Assembly (NCBI GenBank): GCA_004297465.1
Contig: SCUB01000001.1
Span: 372,001 to 436,000 of the forward strand
Source of the DNA: Xanthobacteraceae bacterium
GTDB taxonomy: Bacteria > Pseudomonadota > Alphaproteobacteria > Rhizobiales > Xanthobacteraceae
Reading direction: 5' to 3'
DNA: 64,000 nucleotides
The notes under the pieces are model-generated. The model was not told the origin of the DNA. It ran no database searches and was given only the letters and a program-made list of their open reading frames with translations. Within the stretch, counting starts at the first letter, position 1. The number at the start of each line of letters is the position of its first letter. A program made the translations under genes and the position numbers. Shown here in pieces: positions 49,314 to 61,913 of the stretch.

Positions 49314-50272
49314 TTGCTCTCCCTCCCATCGACTACGACCGGGCAACCGGCGTGCTGACTGGCGCCAGCATGCTGGAACGCTGCGCCGCGCTCGCCTTCA
49401 AGGCCGGCGCGCGCGCGAGCTCGGCGTGGTCGCATCGAGGGTTCGGGCTGGGCTGCCAGGTAGTGCGCACGGTGCTGCCGCCGCGCGACATCAAGGTGAT
49501 GCTCAACGACGACGCGGCGTTCACGTTTCCTTATGGCGACGGCTACTGGTCGCTGCTGCTCGACAGCCGCTATCACTATGAACGCGACATCGAGCGCTTC
49601 TTCCTCGGCATCGCCGACGCCGACTACACCCTGATCGATTGCGGCGCCAATTTCGGCTACTGGTCGGTGCTGGCGTCGAGCCGGCCCTATGGCGCGCACC
49701 GCGCCATCGCCATCGAGCCGTCGTCGCAGAATTTTTCCCGTCTGACCGCGAACGCGCGCCTCAACGGCGACCGCTTCACGGCGCTGCAGCGCGCCATCGG
49801 CGCGGCGCGCGGCACCGCGCGCCTCTCCGGGCACAAGCACGAGCAGTTCAGCATCGCCGGCAATGGCAGCGACGGCGAGGAGGTCGCGGTGATCGCGCTC
49901 GATCATCTGATCGACGACGGGCGGGTGCCGGCGGCGGGCCGCTATGTCATCAAGCTTGATGTCGAGGGCGTCGAGATCGACGCCATCAAGGGCGGGCGGC
50001 GGTTGCTCGCGACCGATTCCATCCTGGTGGTGGAGGATCACGGCCAGGACCGCGCGCACACGGTGTCGCGCTACATCCTTGAACAGACGCCACTCAAGCT
50101 GTTCATGCACGATCCCTTGACGGGACGCTTCGAGAAGCTCGCCCGGCTCGACGCGCTCGACCGCATCAAGCAGCACACCAATGTCGGCTACAACGTGCTT
50201 GCCACGGCAAGCCCGTTCTGGGAACAACGCATCCACAATCTCGGCGCCGCACCTGCGCGCGCCGAACGCTGA
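49310..50272 (+). CDS. FkbM-family methyltransferase gene inside the nuo operon
   Basis: A 320-residue S-adenosylmethionine-dependent methyltransferase of the FkbM family, a family usually modifying sugars or other small molecules by O-methylation. The cofactor-binding motif I reads [19 protein letters not shown] near 104-122. [18 protein letters not shown] follows near 131. The FkbM block [19 protein letters not shown] is near 219-237. It starts at GTG 49310, overlaps the nuoD stop by four bases and has GGAGAAG upstream, so it is translated with the nuo message. nuoE begins 16 bp after its stop. It is not a complex I subunit in any scheme I know, and its substrate is unknown. Confidence 0.88.
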   Translation: MIALPPIDYDRATGVLTGASMLERCAALAFKAGARASSAWSHRGFGLGCQVVRTVLPPRDIKVMLNDDAAFTFPYGDGYWSLLLDSRYHYERDIERFFLGIADADYTLIDCGANFGYWSVLASSRPYGAHRAIAIEPSSQNFSRLTANARLNGDRFTALQRAIGAARGTARLSGHKHEQFSIAGNGSDGEEVAVIALDHLIDDGRVPAAGRYVIKLDVEGVEIDAIKGGRRLLATDSILVVEDHGQDRAHTVSRYILEQTPLKLFMHDPLTGRFEKLARLDALDRIKQHTNVGYNVLATASPFWEQRIHNLGAAPARAER

Positions 50273-50287
50273 TCGAGAGAGCATACG

Positions 50288-50911
50288 ATGTCGGTTCGCC
50301 GTCTCGCCCCCAAGGAACTCCAGCCCGGCAGTTTCGCCTTCACGGACGAAAACCTCGCCTGGGCCAAGGCCACGATCGCCAAGTATCCGGAAGGCCGGCA
50401 GGCGTCGGCGGTCATTCCGCTGCTGTGGCGCGCCCAGGAGCAGCACGACGGCTGGGTGTCGGAGGCGGTGATCCGCTATATCGCCGACATGCTCGACATG
50501 CCGATCATCCGCGTGCTGGAAGTGGCGACCTTCTACACCATGTTTCAGCTCCAGCCGGTCGGCAAGAAGGCGCATATCCAGGTGTGCGGCACCACGCCGT
50601 GCATGCTGCGCGGCTCCGAGAAGATCATCAAGATCTGCAAGACGCGCATCAACGAGCATCCGTTCCATCTCTCGGCCGACGGCAATTTCAGCTGGGAAGA
50701 GGTCGAGTGCCTCGGCGCCTGCGTCAACGCGCCGATGGTGCAGGTGTGGAAGGACACCTACGAGGATCTCACCGAGCAGAGCTTCAACAAGCTGATCGAC
50801 GGCTTCGCCGCCGGCAATCCGCCGCAGCCCGGTCCGCAGAACGGCCGCCAGTTCTCGGCGCCGGAAGGCGGCCCGACCGTCCTCAAGACTATCGGCAAGG
50901 TCAAGTCGTGA
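50288..50911 (+). CDS. nuoE: NADH-quinone oxidoreductase subunit E
   Basis: 24-kDa-type subunit of 207 residues with the thioredoxin-like fold and a [2Fe-2S] cluster (N1a). Ligands are in [15 protein letters not shown] near 98-112 and [14 protein letters not shown] near 138-151. The N-terminal helical part reads [21 protein letters not shown] ~40-residue Pro/Gly-rich tail follows the domain, typical of alphaproteobacteria. Its TGA overlaps the start of a small membrane protein gene. Confidence 0.96.
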   Translation: MSVRRLAPKELQPGSFAFTDENLAWAKATIAKYPEGRQASAVIPLLWRAQEQHDGWVSEAVIRYIADMLDMPIIRVLEVATFYTMFQLQPVGKKAHIQVCGTTPCMLRGSEKIIKICKTRINEHPFHLSADGNFSWEEVECLGACVNAPMVQVWKDTYEDLTEQSFNKLIDGFAAGNPPQPGPQNGRQFSAPEGGPTVLKTIGKVKS

Positions 50912-51093
50912 ACCAGGCGGTGCAGGCCATGCGCAAATATCGTTACGTCGCGCTCCACACCGTGGTCGCCGCGGCCTTCATCTTTACGCTGCAACGCTTC
51001 GCGTTCGGCGCGACGCTTGAAACCAGCCTGTTATGGGCAATCGTGTTTGGCATCATGGCGGCCGGGCTCGCCGTGATGCAAGCCAACCGCTGA
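50908..51093 (+). CDS. Small membrane protein between nuoE and nuoF
   Basis: A 61-residue reading frame starting at GTG 50908 (GTGA overlap with the nuoE stop); an ATG at 50929 is the alternative and would give 54 residues. After a basic start ([17 protein letters not shown]) it forms two hydrophobic helices, near 14-30 and 40-56, ending in VMQANR. It ends 19 bp before the nuoF ATG, so it fills the gap exactly. I do not recognise a family, and it is not one of the 14 core subunits. It may be a clade-specific accessory or assembly factor of complex I. Confidence 0.65.
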   Translation: MNQAVQAMRKYRYVALHTVVAAAFIFTLQRFAFGATLETSLLWAIVFGIMAAGLAVMQANR

Positions 51094-51111
51094 TCCGGGG
51101 TGCCAACGGCC

Positions 51112-52413
<1,302 letters not shown>

Positions 52414-52419
52414 GCAAAA

Positions 52420-54498
52420 ATGACGAAACTGCTGATCGACGGCAAAGAGGTTGATGTTCCGGCCGAGTTCACGCTGCTGCAGGCGTGCGAGGCGGCGGGC
52501 GCCGAGATTCCGCGCTTCTGCTACCACGAGCGCCTGTCCATCGCCGGCAACTGCCGCATGTGCCTCGTCGAGCTGAAGGGATCGCCCAAGCCGGTGGCGA
52601 GCTGCGCCTGGGGCGTGCGCGACTGCCGGCCCGGTCCCAACGGCGAATTGCCGGAAGTGTCCACCAAGTCGCCGATGGTGAAGAAGGCGCGCGAAGGTGT
52701 GATGGAGTTCCTGCTCATCAACCATCCGCTCGATTGCCCGATCTGCGATCAGGGCGGCGAGTGCGACCTGCAGGACCAGGCGATGGGCTACGGCATCGAC
52801 ACGGGCCGCTTCAAGGAGAACAAGCGCGCGGTCGAGGACAAGTACATGGGCGCGGTCATCAAGACCTCGATGAGCCGCTGCATCCAGTGCACGCGCTGCG
52901 TCCGCTTCACCACCGAGATCTGCGGCGTGCCGGAACTCGGCGCTACTGGCCGCGGCGAGGACATGGAGATCACGACCTACCTCGAAGGCGCGCTGACCTC
53001 GGAGCTGCAGGGCAACCTCGCCGACATCTGCCCGGTGGGCGCGCTGACCTCGAAGCCCTACGCCTTCACGGCGCGGCCGTGGGAACTCAACAAGACCGAA
53101 TCGATCGACGTCACCGACGCGGTCGGTTCCGCGATCCGCGTCGATACCCGTGGCCGCGAGGTGATGCGCATCCTGCCGCGCGTCAACGAGGCGATCAACG
53201 AGGAGTGGATTTCCGACAAGACCCGCCATGTCGTCGACGGCCTTCGGGTGCAGCGGCTCGACCGGCCCTATGTGCGCGACAACGGCCGGCTGCGCGAGGC
53301 GAGTTGGGCCGAGGCGCTGGCCACGGTCGCGGCCCGCGTCAAGGCTGCCGATGGCAAGCGCATCGGCGCGCTGGCCGGCGATCTTGCGGCGCTCGAGGAG
53401 ATGTTCGCGCTCAAGGACCTGATGGGCCGGCTCGGCTCGGTTAATCTCGACGCGCGCCAGGACGGATCGCTGGTCGATCCGAAATGGGGCCGCGCCACTT
53501 ACATCTTCAATCCGACCATCGCCGGCATCGAGGAGGCCGACGCGCTGCTGATCGTCGGCGCCAATCCGCGTAAAGAGGCCGCGCTCGTCAACGCGCGCAT
53601 CCGCAAGCGCTGGCGCTCCGGCGCGCTCAAGGTCGGCGTCATCGGCGAGCAGGCCGATCTCACTTATAAATACGATTATCTCGGCGCCGGTCCCGACACC
53701 CTGGCCGAGGTGGCTTCCGGCAAGAACGCCTTCGCCACCGTGCTCAAGAACGCCAAGAATCCGATCGTGCTGATCGGCGCGGGCGCCCTGGCGCGCCGCG
53801 ACGGCGTGGCGGTCGGCTCGCTGGCGGCCAGGATCGCCGCCGAGTGCGGCGCGCTCGCCGAGGGCTGGAACGGCTTCGCCGTGCTGCAGAACGCGGCCTC
53901 GCGGGTCGGCGCCTTCGACATCGGCTTTACGCCGGGGGGCGGGCTGACCACCGCGCAGATGACCACCTTCGGCACGCTCGACGTGCTGTTCCTGCTCGGC
54001 GCCGACGAGGTCACCGTCGCCGACGGTACCTTCGTGGTCTACATCGGCACCCACGGCGACCGCGGCGCGCACCGCGCCGATGTCATCCTGCCGGGTGCCG
54101 CCTATACCGAGAAGTCCGGCCTCTACGTCAACACCGAGGGACGGCTTCAGCTCGCCTGCCGCGCCGCGTTCCCGCCCGGCGACGCGCGCGAGGACTGGGC
54201 CATCATCCGCGCGCTCGCCGAGCAGCTCGGCCACCGGCTCGCCTACGAATCGCTCGCCGAACTGCGCCATGCGCTGACGGCGGCGGCTCCCCATCTCGCC
54301 GCCATCGACGCCATCGCCCCGGGCAGCGCCGATGATGTGCGCAAGCTCGCCGCGCTCGGCGGCACGCCGGAGAAATCGGCGTTTGCCTCGCCGGTCGCCG
54401 ACTTCTATCTCACCAACCCGATCGCGCGCGCTTCCGCGACCCTGGCCGAATGTTCGAGCCTGATGTCGACCGGACGCCGGCTCACGGCGGCGGAGTAG
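52420..54498 (+). CDS. nuoG: NADH-quinone oxidoreductase subunit G
   Basis: 75-kDa-type subunit of 692 residues with the electron-transfer clusters N1b, N4 and N5. The N-terminal 2Fe-2S motif is [20 protein letters not shown] near 29-48. The His/Cys cluster is in [20 protein letters not shown] near 104-123, and the [4Fe-4S] ligands are in [18 protein letters not shown]. The C-terminal two thirds is a molybdopterin-oxidoreductase-like domain without cofactor. The extra N7 cluster motif seen in some bacteria is not visible. Confidence 0.96.
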   Translation: MTKLLIDGKEVDVPAEFTLLQACEAAGAEIPRFCYHERLSIAGNCRMCLVELKGSPKPVASCAWGVRDCRPGPNGELPEVSTKSPMVKKAREGVMEFLLINHPLDCPICDQGGECDLQDQAMGYGIDTGRFKENKRAVEDKYMGAVIKTSMSRCIQCTRCVRFTTEICGVPELGATGRGEDMEITTYLEGALTSELQGNLADICPVGALTSKPYAFTARPWELNKTESIDVTDAVGSAIRVDTRGREVMRILPRVNEAINEEWISDKTRHVVDGLRVQRLDRPYVRDNGRLREASWAEALATVAARVKAADGKRIGALAGDLAALEEMFALKDLMGRLGSVNLDARQDGSLVDPKWGRATYIFNPTIAGIEEADALLIVGANPRKEAALVNARIRKRWRSGALKVGVIGEQADLTYKYDYLGAGPDTLAEVASGKNAFATVLKNAKNPIVLIGAGALARRDGVAVGSLAARIAAECGALAEGWNGFAVLQNAASRVGAFDIGFTPGGGLTTAQMTTFGTLDVLFLLGADEVTVADGTFVVYIGTHGDRGAHRADVILPGAAYTEKSGLYVNTEGRLQLACRAAFPPGDAREDWAIIRALAEQLGHRLAYESLAELRHALTAAAPHLAAIDAIAPGSADDVRKLAALGGTPEKSAFASPVADFYLTNPIARASATLAECSSLMSTGRRLTAAE

Positions 54499-54503
54499 GG
54501 ACC

Positions 54504-55550
54504 ATGACGTTCGCCGGTATGACATTCGCCGAAATCTGGACTGGCTATCTGTGGCCGCTCATCATCATGGTGGCGCAGAGCGTGCTCCTGCTGGTCATCC
54601 TGCTGGTGGCCGTCGCCTACATCCTGCTCGCCGACCGCAAGATCTGGGCGGCGGTGCAGATCCGCCGCGGCCCCAACGTGGTCGGTCCATGGGGACTGTT
54701 CCAGTCGTTCGCCGACCTCCTGAAGTTCGTGCTGAAGGAACCGATCATTCCCGCCGGCGCCAACAAGGGCGTGTTCATCCTCGCCCCGCTGGTGTCGTGC
54801 GTGCTGGCGCTGGCCGCCTGGGCGGTGATCCCGACCGCGGCGGGCTGGGTGATCGCCGACATCAATGTCGGCGTGCTCTACATCTTCGCGATCTCGTCGC
54901 TGGGGGTGTACGGCATCATCATGGCCGGCTGGGCGTCGAACTCGAAGTATCCGTTCCTCGCCGCGCTGCGCTCGGCGGCGCAGATGGTGTCCTACGAGGT
55001 CTCGATCGGCTTCGTCATCATCACCGTGCTCTTGTGCGTCGGCTCGCTCAACCTGTCGGCCATCGTGGAGGCGCAGAACACCCGGTTCGGCCTGCTCGGC
55101 TGGTACTGGCTGCCGCTGTTGCCGATGTTCGTGGTGTTCTTCGTCTCGGCGCTGGCGGAAACCAATCGCCCGCCGTTCGACCTGGTCGAAGCCGAGTCCG
55201 AGCTTGTGGCCGGCTTCATGGTCGAATACGGCTCGACGCCGTACATGATGTTCATGCTCGGCGAGTATGTGGCGATCGCCACCATGTGCGCGATGGCGAC
55301 CATCCTGTTCCTCGGCGGCTGGCTGCCGCCGGTGCCGGTGGCGCCGTTCACCTGGGTTCCGGGCGTGATCTGGTTCACGCTCAAGGCGCTGTTCATGTTC
55401 TTCCTGTTCGCGATGGCGAAGGCCATAGTGCCGCGCTATCGCTACGACCAGCTCATGCGCCTGGGCTGGAAGGTGTTCCTGCCGCTCTCGCTGGCGATGG
55501 TCGTGATCGTCGCCGCCGTTCTGCAGTTCGCCGGACTGGCACCGAAGTGA
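54504..55550 (+). CDS. nuoH: NADH-quinone oxidoreductase subunit H
   Basis: Membrane subunit of 348 residues, about eight helices, completing the quinone tunnel. It shows [20 protein letters not shown] near 39-58, [20 protein letters not shown] near 138-157 and the acidic loop [20 protein letters not shown] near 216-235. The start ATG 54504 follows GGAGTAGGGA; the open frame upstream overlaps nuoG and is not used. Confidence 0.96.
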   Translation: MTFAGMTFAEIWTGYLWPLIIMVAQSVLLLVILLVAVAYILLADRKIWAAVQIRRGPNVVGPWGLFQSFADLLKFVLKEPIIPAGANKGVFILAPLVSCVLALAAWAVIPTAAGWVIADINVGVLYIFAISSLGVYGIIMAGWASNSKYPFLAALRSAAQMVSYEVSIGFVIITVLLCVGSLNLSAIVEAQNTRFGLLGWYWLPLLPMFVVFFVSALAETNRPPFDLVEAESELVAGFMVEYGSTPYMMFMLGEYVAIATMCAMATILFLGGWLPPVPVAPFTWVPGVIWFTLKALFMFFLFAMAKAIVPRYRYDQLMRLGWKVFLPLSLAMVVIVAAVLQFAGLAPK

Positions 55551-55557
55551 GGATGTC

Positions 55558-56046
55558 ATGAGACTCGATGCCGCCGCCCGCTCGCTCTTTCTCACGGAAT
55601 TCGTCACGGCGTTTTTCCTGGCGATGCGCTATTTCTTCAAGCCGAAGCCGACGATCAACTACCCGTTCGAGAAGAACCCGATCAGCCCGCGCTTCCGTGG
55701 CGAGCACGCGCTGCGCCGCTATCCCAACGGCGAGGAACGCTGCATCGCCTGCAAGCTGTGCGAGGCGATCTGCCCGGCGCAGGCCATCACCATCGAAGCG
55801 GGGCCGCGCCGCAACGACGGCACCCGCCGCACGGTGCGCTACGACATCGACATGGTGAAGTGCATCTATTGCGGGCTGTGCCAGGAGGCCTGTCCGGTCG
55901 ACGCCATCGTCGAGGGACCGAATTTCGAATTCGCGACCGAGACCCGCGAGGAACTGTTCTATGACAAGGCCAAGCTGCTCGCCAACGGCGACCGCTGGGA
56001 ACGCGCGATCGCGTCCAACATCGCGGCTGACGCGAAATACCGGTGA
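55558..56046 (+). CDS. nuoI: NADH-quinone oxidoreductase subunit I
   Basis: TYKY-type subunit of 162 residues with two [4Fe-4S] clusters (N6a, N6b). Ligands are in [19 protein letters not shown] near 62-80 and [20 protein letters not shown] near 101-120. The amphipathic N-terminal helix ([18 protein letters not shown]) rests on the membrane. Confidence 0.97.
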   Translation: MRLDAAARSLFLTEFVTAFFLAMRYFFKPKPTINYPFEKNPISPRFRGEHALRRYPNGEERCIACKLCEAICPAQAITIEAGPRRNDGTRRTVRYDIDMVKCIYCGLCQEACPVDAIVEGPNFEFATETREELFYDKAKLLANGDRWERAIASNIAADAKYR

Positions 56047-56055
56047 GGTAGCGGC

Positions 56056-56679
56056 ATGATTTTCCCCGCGCTGTTCTTCTATCTCTTCGCCGTCTTGTGC
56101 GTCGGCTCCGCCTTCATGGTGATCGCCGCGCGCAACCCCGTGCACTCGGTGCTGTTCCTCATCCTGGCCTTCGTCAACGCCTCCGGCCTGTTCCTGCTGA
56201 TGGGAGCCGAATTCCTCGCCATGATCCTGGTGGTGGTCTATGTCGGCGCGGTGGCGGTGCTGTTCCTGTTCGTCGTCATGATGCTCGACGTCGACTTCGC
56301 CGAACTGAAGCAGGGCTTCCTGCAATACCTGCCGGTCGGCGCCCTGGTCGCGGCGATCCTGCTCGCCGAGCTGATGATGGTGGGCGGCGCCTGGGTCATC
56401 AATCCGGCAGTCGTCAAGGCCGTGGTCGCGCCGATTCCCGGCAACGTCACCAACACCGAGGCGCTCGGCCTCGTGCTGTACACCCGCTACATCCATTACT
56501 TCCAGCTCGCGGGCATCGTGCTGCTGGTGGCGATGATCGGCGCCATCGTGCTGACGCTGCGCCACAAGCCGAACATCAAGCGCCAGAGCATTCCCGACCA
56601 GGTGGCGCGCACCAAGGCCACCGCCATGGAAGTGCGCAAGGTGGCGTCGGGACAGGGCCTCAAGGAGACCGCGCAATGA
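56056..56679 (+). CDS. nuoJ: NADH-quinone oxidoreductase subunit J
   Basis: Membrane subunit of 207 residues with five helices. The third helix holds the pi-bulge region ([21 protein letters not shown] near 55-75). A ~35-residue polar tail ([20 protein letters not shown]) follows the last helix. Its TGA overlaps the nuoK ATG (ATGA). Confidence 0.96.
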   Translation: MIFPALFFYLFAVLCVGSAFMVIAARNPVHSVLFLILAFVNASGLFLLMGAEFLAMILVVVYVGAVAVLFLFVVMMLDVDFAELKQGFLQYLPVGALVAAILLAELMMVGGAWVINPAVVKAVVAPIPGNVTNTEALGLVLYTRYIHYFQLAGIVLLVAMIGAIVLTLRHKPNIKRQSIPDQVARTKATAMEVRKVASGQGLKETAQ

Positions 56680-56984
56680 TTATCGGGCTCGGCCATTACC
56701 TGTCGGTTGCCGCGATCCTGTTCACGCTCGGCATCCTCGGCATTTTCATCAATCGCAAGAACGTCATCGTCATCCTGATGTCGATCGAGCTGATCCTGCT
56801 GGCGGTCAACATCAACCTGGTGGCGTTCTCGACCTTCCTTGGCGACATCGTCGGGCAGGTGTTCGCGCTGCTGGTGCTCACGGTCGCCGCCGCCGAGGCC
56901 GCCATCGGACTCGCCGTGCTGGTGGTGTTCTTCCGCAACCGCGGTTCGATCGCGGTTGAAGATGTCAACCTCATGAAGGGCTGA
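56676..56984 (+). CDS. nuoK: NADH-quinone oxidoreductase subunit K
   Basis: Small membrane subunit of 102 residues with three helices and the conserved proton-path glutamates in [17 protein letters not shown] near 33-49 and [17 protein letters not shown] near 69-85. Start ATG 56676 overlaps nuoJ by four bases. Confidence 0.97.
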   Translation: MIIGLGHYLSVAAILFTLGILGIFINRKNVIVILMSIELILLAVNINLVAFSTFLGDIVGQVFALLVLTVAAAEAAIGLAVLVVFFRNRGSIAVEDVNLMKG

Positions 56985-56991
56985 TGGGGCG

Positions 56992-58929
56992 ATGTATCAG
57001 GCAATAGTCTTCCTGCCGCTGGCCGGCTTCCTGATCGCGGGGCTGTTCGGCCGGGTGATCGGGCATCGCGCGTCGGAGCTCGTCACGACGGCGCTGCTGT
57101 TCGTCTCGCTGGCGCTGTCGTGGGTGGCGTTCGCGACCATCGGCTTCGGCCATCATGATGTCGTCGTGCCGGTCATGGAGTGGATCAACTCCGGCGACCT
57201 CAAGATCGCCTGGACGCTGCGCGTCGACACCCTTACCGCCGTGATGCTGGTCGTCGTCACGTCGGTGTCGGCGCTGGTGCACCTTTATTCCATCGGCTAC
57301 ATGCACGAGGATCCGCACCGCGCGCGGTTCTTCGCCTACCTGTCGCTGTTCACCTTCGCCATGCTGATGCTGGTGACGGCCAACAACCTTGCCCAGCTCT
57401 ATTTCGGCTGGGAGGGCGTGGGCCTGGCGAGCTATCTGCTGATCGGGTTCTGGTATCACAAGCCGGAGGCCAACGCCGCCGCCATAAAGGCGTTCGTCGT
57501 CAACCGCGTCGGCGACTTCGGCTTCGCGCTCGGCATCTTCGCCGTGTTCATGATGATCGGCTCGATCGACCTCGAAACCATCTTCGCCGGCGCGCCGGCG
57601 CTTGCCGGCAAGGCCATCGACTTCTTCGGCTGGAAGGTGGACGCGCTGACGCTGATCTGCCTGTTCCTGTTCATGGGCGCGATGGGCAAGTCGGCGCAGT
57701 TCCTGCTGCACACATGGCTGCCGGACGCCATGGAGGGCCCGACGCCGGTGTCCGCGCTGATCCACGCCGCCACCATGGTGACGGCGGGCGTGTTCATGGT
57801 GGCGCGGCTGTCGCCGCTGTTCGAACTCGCGCCCAACGCCAAGGCGGTGGTGATGTTCATCGGCGCCACCACGGCGTTCTTCGCCGCCACGGTGGGCCTG
57901 GTGCAGAACGACATCAAGCGCATCGTGGCCTATTCGACCTGCTCGCAGCTCGGCTACATGTTCGTGGCGATGGGGGCGGGGGCCTATTCGGTCGGCATGT
58001 TCCACCTGTTCACCCATGCCTTCTTCAAGGCGCTCTTGTTCCTCGGCTCGGGCTCGGTGATCCACGCGATGCACCACGAGCAGGACATCCGCCACATGGG
58101 CGGCCTCAAGGACCGCATCCCGTTCACCTATATCGTCATGGTGATCGGCACGCTGGCGCTGACCGGCTTTCCGCTCACCGCCGGCTACTTCTCCAAGGAC
58201 GCCATCATCGAGTCGGCCTACGCGGCGCACAATCCGTTCGCCATCTACGCCTTCGCGCTGACCGTGGTGGCGGCGGCGCTGACCTCGTTCTACTCGTGGC
58301 GCCTGATCTTCAAGACGTTCCACGGCGCGCCGCACGACCGCCATCACTACGAGGCCGCGCACGAAAGCCCGCTGGTCATGCTGGTGCCGCTGGCGGTGCT
58401 GGCGGCGGGCTCGATCCTGGCCGGGTTTCCGTTCAAGGAGCTGTTCGCCGGCCACGGCATCGAGGAATTCTTCCGCGGCTCGCTGAAGATGGACGGCGGC
58501 GAGCACGGCATCATCAACGCCATGCACCATATCCCCGCGACGGTCGCCAATGTGCCGACGGTGATGATGGTGCTCGGTTTCGCGGTGGCGTGGCTGTTCT
58601 ACATTCGCAACCCGTCGCTGCCGGTCGAACTCGCCCGCCAGCACGAGGGTCTCTACAAGTTCCTGCTCAACAAGTGGTACTTCGACGAGCTGTATGAAGT
58701 GATCTTCGTGCGCCCGACGAAGTGGCTCGGCCGCTTCCTGTGGAAGAAGGGCGATGGCTGGCTGATCGACGGCTTCGGGCCGGACGGCGTGTCGGCGCGC
58801 GTGCTCGACGTCACGCGCAGGGCCGTGGCGCTGCAGAGCGGTTATCTCTATCACTACGCCTTCGCGATGCTGATCGGCGTCGCCGGGCTGATCACCTGGT
58901 TCATGTTCGGTGGCGCGGGAGTGCACTGA
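56992..58929 (+). CDS. nuoL: NADH-quinone oxidoreductase subunit L
   Basis: Largest antiporter-like membrane subunit, 645 residues and about 16 helices. It shows the pump-domain blocks [20 protein letters not shown] near 135-154 (conserved Glu), [19 protein letters not shown] near 228-246 (conserved Lys) and [20 protein letters not shown]. The C-terminal part is the long lateral helix that couples the membrane modules. Its stop shares a base with the nuoM start (TGATG). Confidence 0.97.
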   Translation: MYQAIVFLPLAGFLIAGLFGRVIGHRASELVTTALLFVSLALSWVAFATIGFGHHDVVVPVMEWINSGDLKIAWTLRVDTLTAVMLVVVTSVSALVHLYSIGYMHEDPHRARFFAYLSLFTFAMLMLVTANNLAQLYFGWEGVGLASYLLIGFWYHKPEANAAAIKAFVVNRVGDFGFALGIFAVFMMIGSIDLETIFAGAPALAGKAIDFFGWKVDALTLICLFLFMGAMGKSAQFLLHTWLPDAMEGPTPVSALIHAATMVTAGVFMVARLSPLFELAPNAKAVVMFIGATTAFFAATVGLVQNDIKRIVAYSTCSQLGYMFVAMGAGAYSVGMFHLFTHAFFKALLFLGSGSVIHAMHHEQDIRHMGGLKDRIPFTYIVMVIGTLALTGFPLTAGYFSKDAIIESAYAAHNPFAIYAFALTVVAAALTSFYSWRLIFKTFHGAPHDRHHYEAAHESPLVMLVPLAVLAAGSILAGFPFKELFAGHGIEEFFRGSLKMDGGEHGIINAMHHIPATVANVPTVMMVLGFAVAWLFYIRNPSLPVELARQHEGLYKFLLNKWYFDELYEVIFVRPTKWLGRFLWKKGDGWLIDGFGPDGVSARVLDVTRRAVALQSGYLYHYAFAMLIGVAGLITWFMFGGAGVH

Positions 58930-60449
58930 TGACGGCGCTGACAACCACCTGGCCGGTTCTCTCGGTCACCACGTTCCTGCCGCTGGTCGGCACGCTGCTG
59001 GTGTACCTGAGCCGCGGCGACGATGAGGCGGCCGATCGCAACGCGCGCTGGATCGCGCTGTGGACCACGCTCGTCACCTTCGCGGTGTCGCTGATCCTGG
59101 TGGCGCGGTTCGACGCCGGTTCGGCCGGCTTCCAGTTCGTCGAGAAGACCGCCTGGCTCGGCACCACCATTCCCTATCACATGGGCGTGGACGGCATCTC
59201 GCTGCCGTTCGTGATCCTGACCACCGCGCTGATGCCGTTCTGCATCATCGCGAGCTGGAGTTCAGTCAAGAAGCGCGTGCGCGAATACATGATGGCGTTC
59301 CTGGTGCTGGAAACGCTGATGATCGGCACCTTCTGCGCGCTCGACCTGGTGCTGTTCTACCTGTTCTTCGAGGGCGGCCTCATCCCGATGTTCCTCATCA
59401 TCGGCGTGTGGGGCGGCCAGCGCCGCGTCTATGCCAGCTTCAAGTTCTTCCTCTACACGCTGGCCGGCTCGGTGCTGATGCTGCTGGCCATCATGGCGCT
59501 GTACTGGAACGCCGGCACCACCGACATTCCGACGCTGATGACGACCGCGGTGCCGCGCAACATGCAGACCTGGGCATGGCTGGCGTTCTTCGCCTCCTTC
59601 GCGGTGAAGATGCCGATGTGGCCGGTCCACACCTGGCTGCCCGACGCCCACGTCGAGGCGCCGACCGCGGGCTCGGTGATCCTCGCCGCCATCCTCCTGA
59701 AGATGGGCGGCTACGGCTTCCTGCGCTTCTCGCTGCCGATGTTCCCGCTGGCCTCGCTCGACTTCACGCCGTTCGTGTTCGTTCTCTCGGTGATCGCCGT
59801 CGTCTACACCTCGCTGGTGGCGCTGATGCAGGAGGACATGAAGAAGCTGATCGCCTATTCCTCGGTCGCGCACATGGGTTTCGTCACCATGGGTATCTTC
59901 GCCGGCACCACGCAGGGCGTGGCCGGCGGCGTGTTCCAGATGGTGTCGCACGGCATCGTGTCGGGCGCGCTGTTCCTGTGCGTCGGCGTGGTCTACGACC
60001 GCATCCACACCCGCGAGATCGCGGCCTATGGCGGCCTCGTCAACCGCATGCCGCTCTATGCCGTGGCCTTCATGGTGTTCACCATGGCCAATGTCGGCCT
60101 GCCGGGCACCTCGGGCTTCGTCGGCGAGTTCCTGACGCTGATCGGCACCTTCAAGGTCAGCATCCCGACCGCGACCGTCGCAACTTTCGGCGTTATCCTG
60201 TCGGCGGCCTATGCGTTGTGGCTCTACCGCAAGGTCATCTTCGGCGTGCTTGAAAAGCCGTCGCTGGCCGCGATCACCGACCTCAGCGCGCGCGAGGTGC
60301 TGGTGATGGCGCCGCTTGTCATCCTCACCATTCTGTTTGGCGTGTATCCGCAGCCGGTGCTCGATATGTCGGCGGTTTCGGTGCAGCAGCTTGTCGACAA
60401 CTACCAGCATGCCATTTCCGCCGTGAAAGCGGCGTCGCTGGCGCACTGA
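58929..60449 (+). CDS. nuoM: NADH-quinone oxidoreductase subunit M
   Basis: Antiporter-like membrane subunit of 506 residues, about 14 helices. It shows [20 protein letters not shown] near 143-162 (proton-path Glu), [20 protein letters not shown] near 224-243 (Lys) and [20 protein letters not shown] near 307-326. Translation is coupled to nuoL by a one-base overlap. Confidence 0.97.
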   Translation: MTALTTTWPVLSVTTFLPLVGTLLVYLSRGDDEAADRNARWIALWTTLVTFAVSLILVARFDAGSAGFQFVEKTAWLGTTIPYHMGVDGISLPFVILTTALMPFCIIASWSSVKKRVREYMMAFLVLETLMIGTFCALDLVLFYLFFEGGLIPMFLIIGVWGGQRRVYASFKFFLYTLAGSVLMLLAIMALYWNAGTTDIPTLMTTAVPRNMQTWAWLAFFASFAVKMPMWPVHTWLPDAHVEAPTAGSVILAAILLKMGGYGFLRFSLPMFPLASLDFTPFVFVLSVIAVVYTSLVALMQEDMKKLIAYSSVAHMGFVTMGIFAGTTQGVAGGVFQMVSHGIVSGALFLCVGVVYDRIHTREIAAYGGLVNRMPLYAVAFMVFTMANVGLPGTSGFVGEFLTLIGTFKVSIPTATVATFGVILSAAYALWLYRKVIFGVLEKPSLAAITDLSAREVLVMAPLVILTILFGVYPQPVLDMSAVSVQQLVDNYQHAISAVKAASLAH

Positions 60450-60470
60450 CCAGAGCTTCGGGGCCTGACC

Positions 60471-61907
60471 ATGGGATTTGAGATCGCGGGATATTCGCTG
60501 CTGCCGGTTGTGCCGGAGCTGGTGCTCGCCGTCGGCGCCATGGCGCTGCTGATGATCGGCGCCTATCGCGGCGACAGGGTGACCGGACTGGTGACCGGGC
60601 TGGCGGTGTTCCTGGTGGTGATCGCCGCGGCGCTGGTGCTGTGGCTGCCGCCGGGACGGCTCGTGACCTTCAACGGCAGCTTCATCGTCGACGATTTCGC
60701 CCGCTTCATGAAGATCCTGACGCTGACCGGCTCGGCGGTGACGCTGTTGTTCTCGCGTGGCTTCGTGGCCGCGGCCACGCGCCGGATGTTCGAGTTCGCC
60801 ATCCTGATCCTGCTGTCGACCGTCGGCATGATGGTGCTGATCTCGGCCGGCGATCTGATCTCGCTCTATCTCGGCCTCGAACTGATGAGCCTGGCGCTCT
60901 ATGTCGTGGCGGCGAGCCAGCGCGACAACCTGAAATCGACCGAAGCCGGCCTCAAGTATTTCGTGCTCGGCGCATTGTCGTCCGGCATGCTCCTGTACGG
61001 CGCTTCGCTGATCTACGGCTTCACCGGCACGGTGAGCTTTGCCGGCATCGCGGCGGCGGCCAAGAGCGGCAGCCTGGGTCTGGTGTTCGGGCTGGTGTTC
61101 CTGCTCGCCGGCCTGTGCTTCAAGGTGTCGGCGGTGCCGTTCCATATGTGGACGCCCGACGTCTACGAGGGCGCGCCAACTCCGGTGACGGCGTTCTTCG
61201 CCTCCGCGCCCAAGGTCGCGGCGCTCGCGGTGTTCGTGCGCGCCACCATGACGGCGTTTCCGGGCATCACCCAGGAATGGCAGCAGATCGTGGTGTTCGT
61301 GGCGATCGCCTCGATGGCGCTCGGCGCCTTCGCCGGCATCGGCCAGCGCAACATCAAGCGCCTGATGGCCTATTCGTCGATCGGCCATATGGGCTTCGCG
61401 CTGGTCGGGCTCGCCGCCGGCACGCCCGAGGGTACGCAGGGCGTGCTGGTCTATATCGCCATCTATCTGACCATGACGCTCGGCGCCTTCGCGGTGATCC
61501 TGGCGCTGTCGCGCCACGGCGAGGCGGTTGAGACCATTTCCGACTTCGCCGGACTGTCGCGCACCAATCCGCTGTTGGCGTTCTTCATGGCGATGCTGCT
61601 GTTCTCGCTCGCCGGCGTGCCGCCGCTGGCCGGCTTCTTCGCCAAGTTCTATGTATTCCTGGCCGCGATGAAGGCCGGCCTGTTCACGCTCGCCGTGCTC
61701 GGCGTGCTTTCGAGCGTGATCGGCGCGTATTATTATCTCGTCATCATCAAGGTGATGTACTTCGACGAGCCGATCGGCGCCATGGAGCCGGCGCGCGGCG
61801 AATTGCGCGCCGTGCTGGCGGTCACCGGCCTGTTCAACATGCTGTTCTTCGTCTATCCGGCGCCGCTGATCGACGTGGCGACGTTGGCGGCGAAGTCGTT
61901 GTTCTAG
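60471..61907 (+). CDS. nuoN: NADH-quinone oxidoreductase subunit N
   Basis: Antiporter-like membrane subunit of 478 residues, about 14 helices. It shows YLGLELMSLALYVVAASQRD near 131-150, CFKVSAVPFHMWTPDVYEGA near 216-235 and IKRLMAYSSIGHMGFALVGL near 295-314. It is the last nuo gene; birA begins six bases after its stop. Confidence 0.97.
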   Translation: MGFEIAGYSLLPVVPELVLAVGAMALLMIGAYRGDRVTGLVTGLAVFLVVIAAALVLWLPPGRLVTFNGSFIVDDFARFMKILTLTGSAVTLLFSRGFVAAATRRMFEFAILILLSTVGMMVLISAGDLISLYLGLELMSLALYVVAASQRDNLKSTEAGLKYFVLGALSSGMLLYGASLIYGFTGTVSFAGIAAAAKSGSLGLVFGLVFLLAGLCFKVSAVPFHMWTPDVYEGAPTPVTAFFASAPKVAALAVFVRATMTAFPGITQEWQQIVVFVAIASMALGAFAGIGQRNIKRLMAYSSIGHMGFALVGLAAGTPEGTQGVLVYIAIYLTMTLGAFAVILALSRHGEAVETISDFAGLSRTNPLLAFFMAMLLFSLAGVPPLAGFFAKFYVFLAAMKAGLFTLAVLGVLSSVIGAYYYLVIIKVMYFDEPIGAMEPARGELRAVLAVTGLFNMLFFVYPAPLIDVATLAAKSLF

Positions 61908-61913
61908 TCTCCG

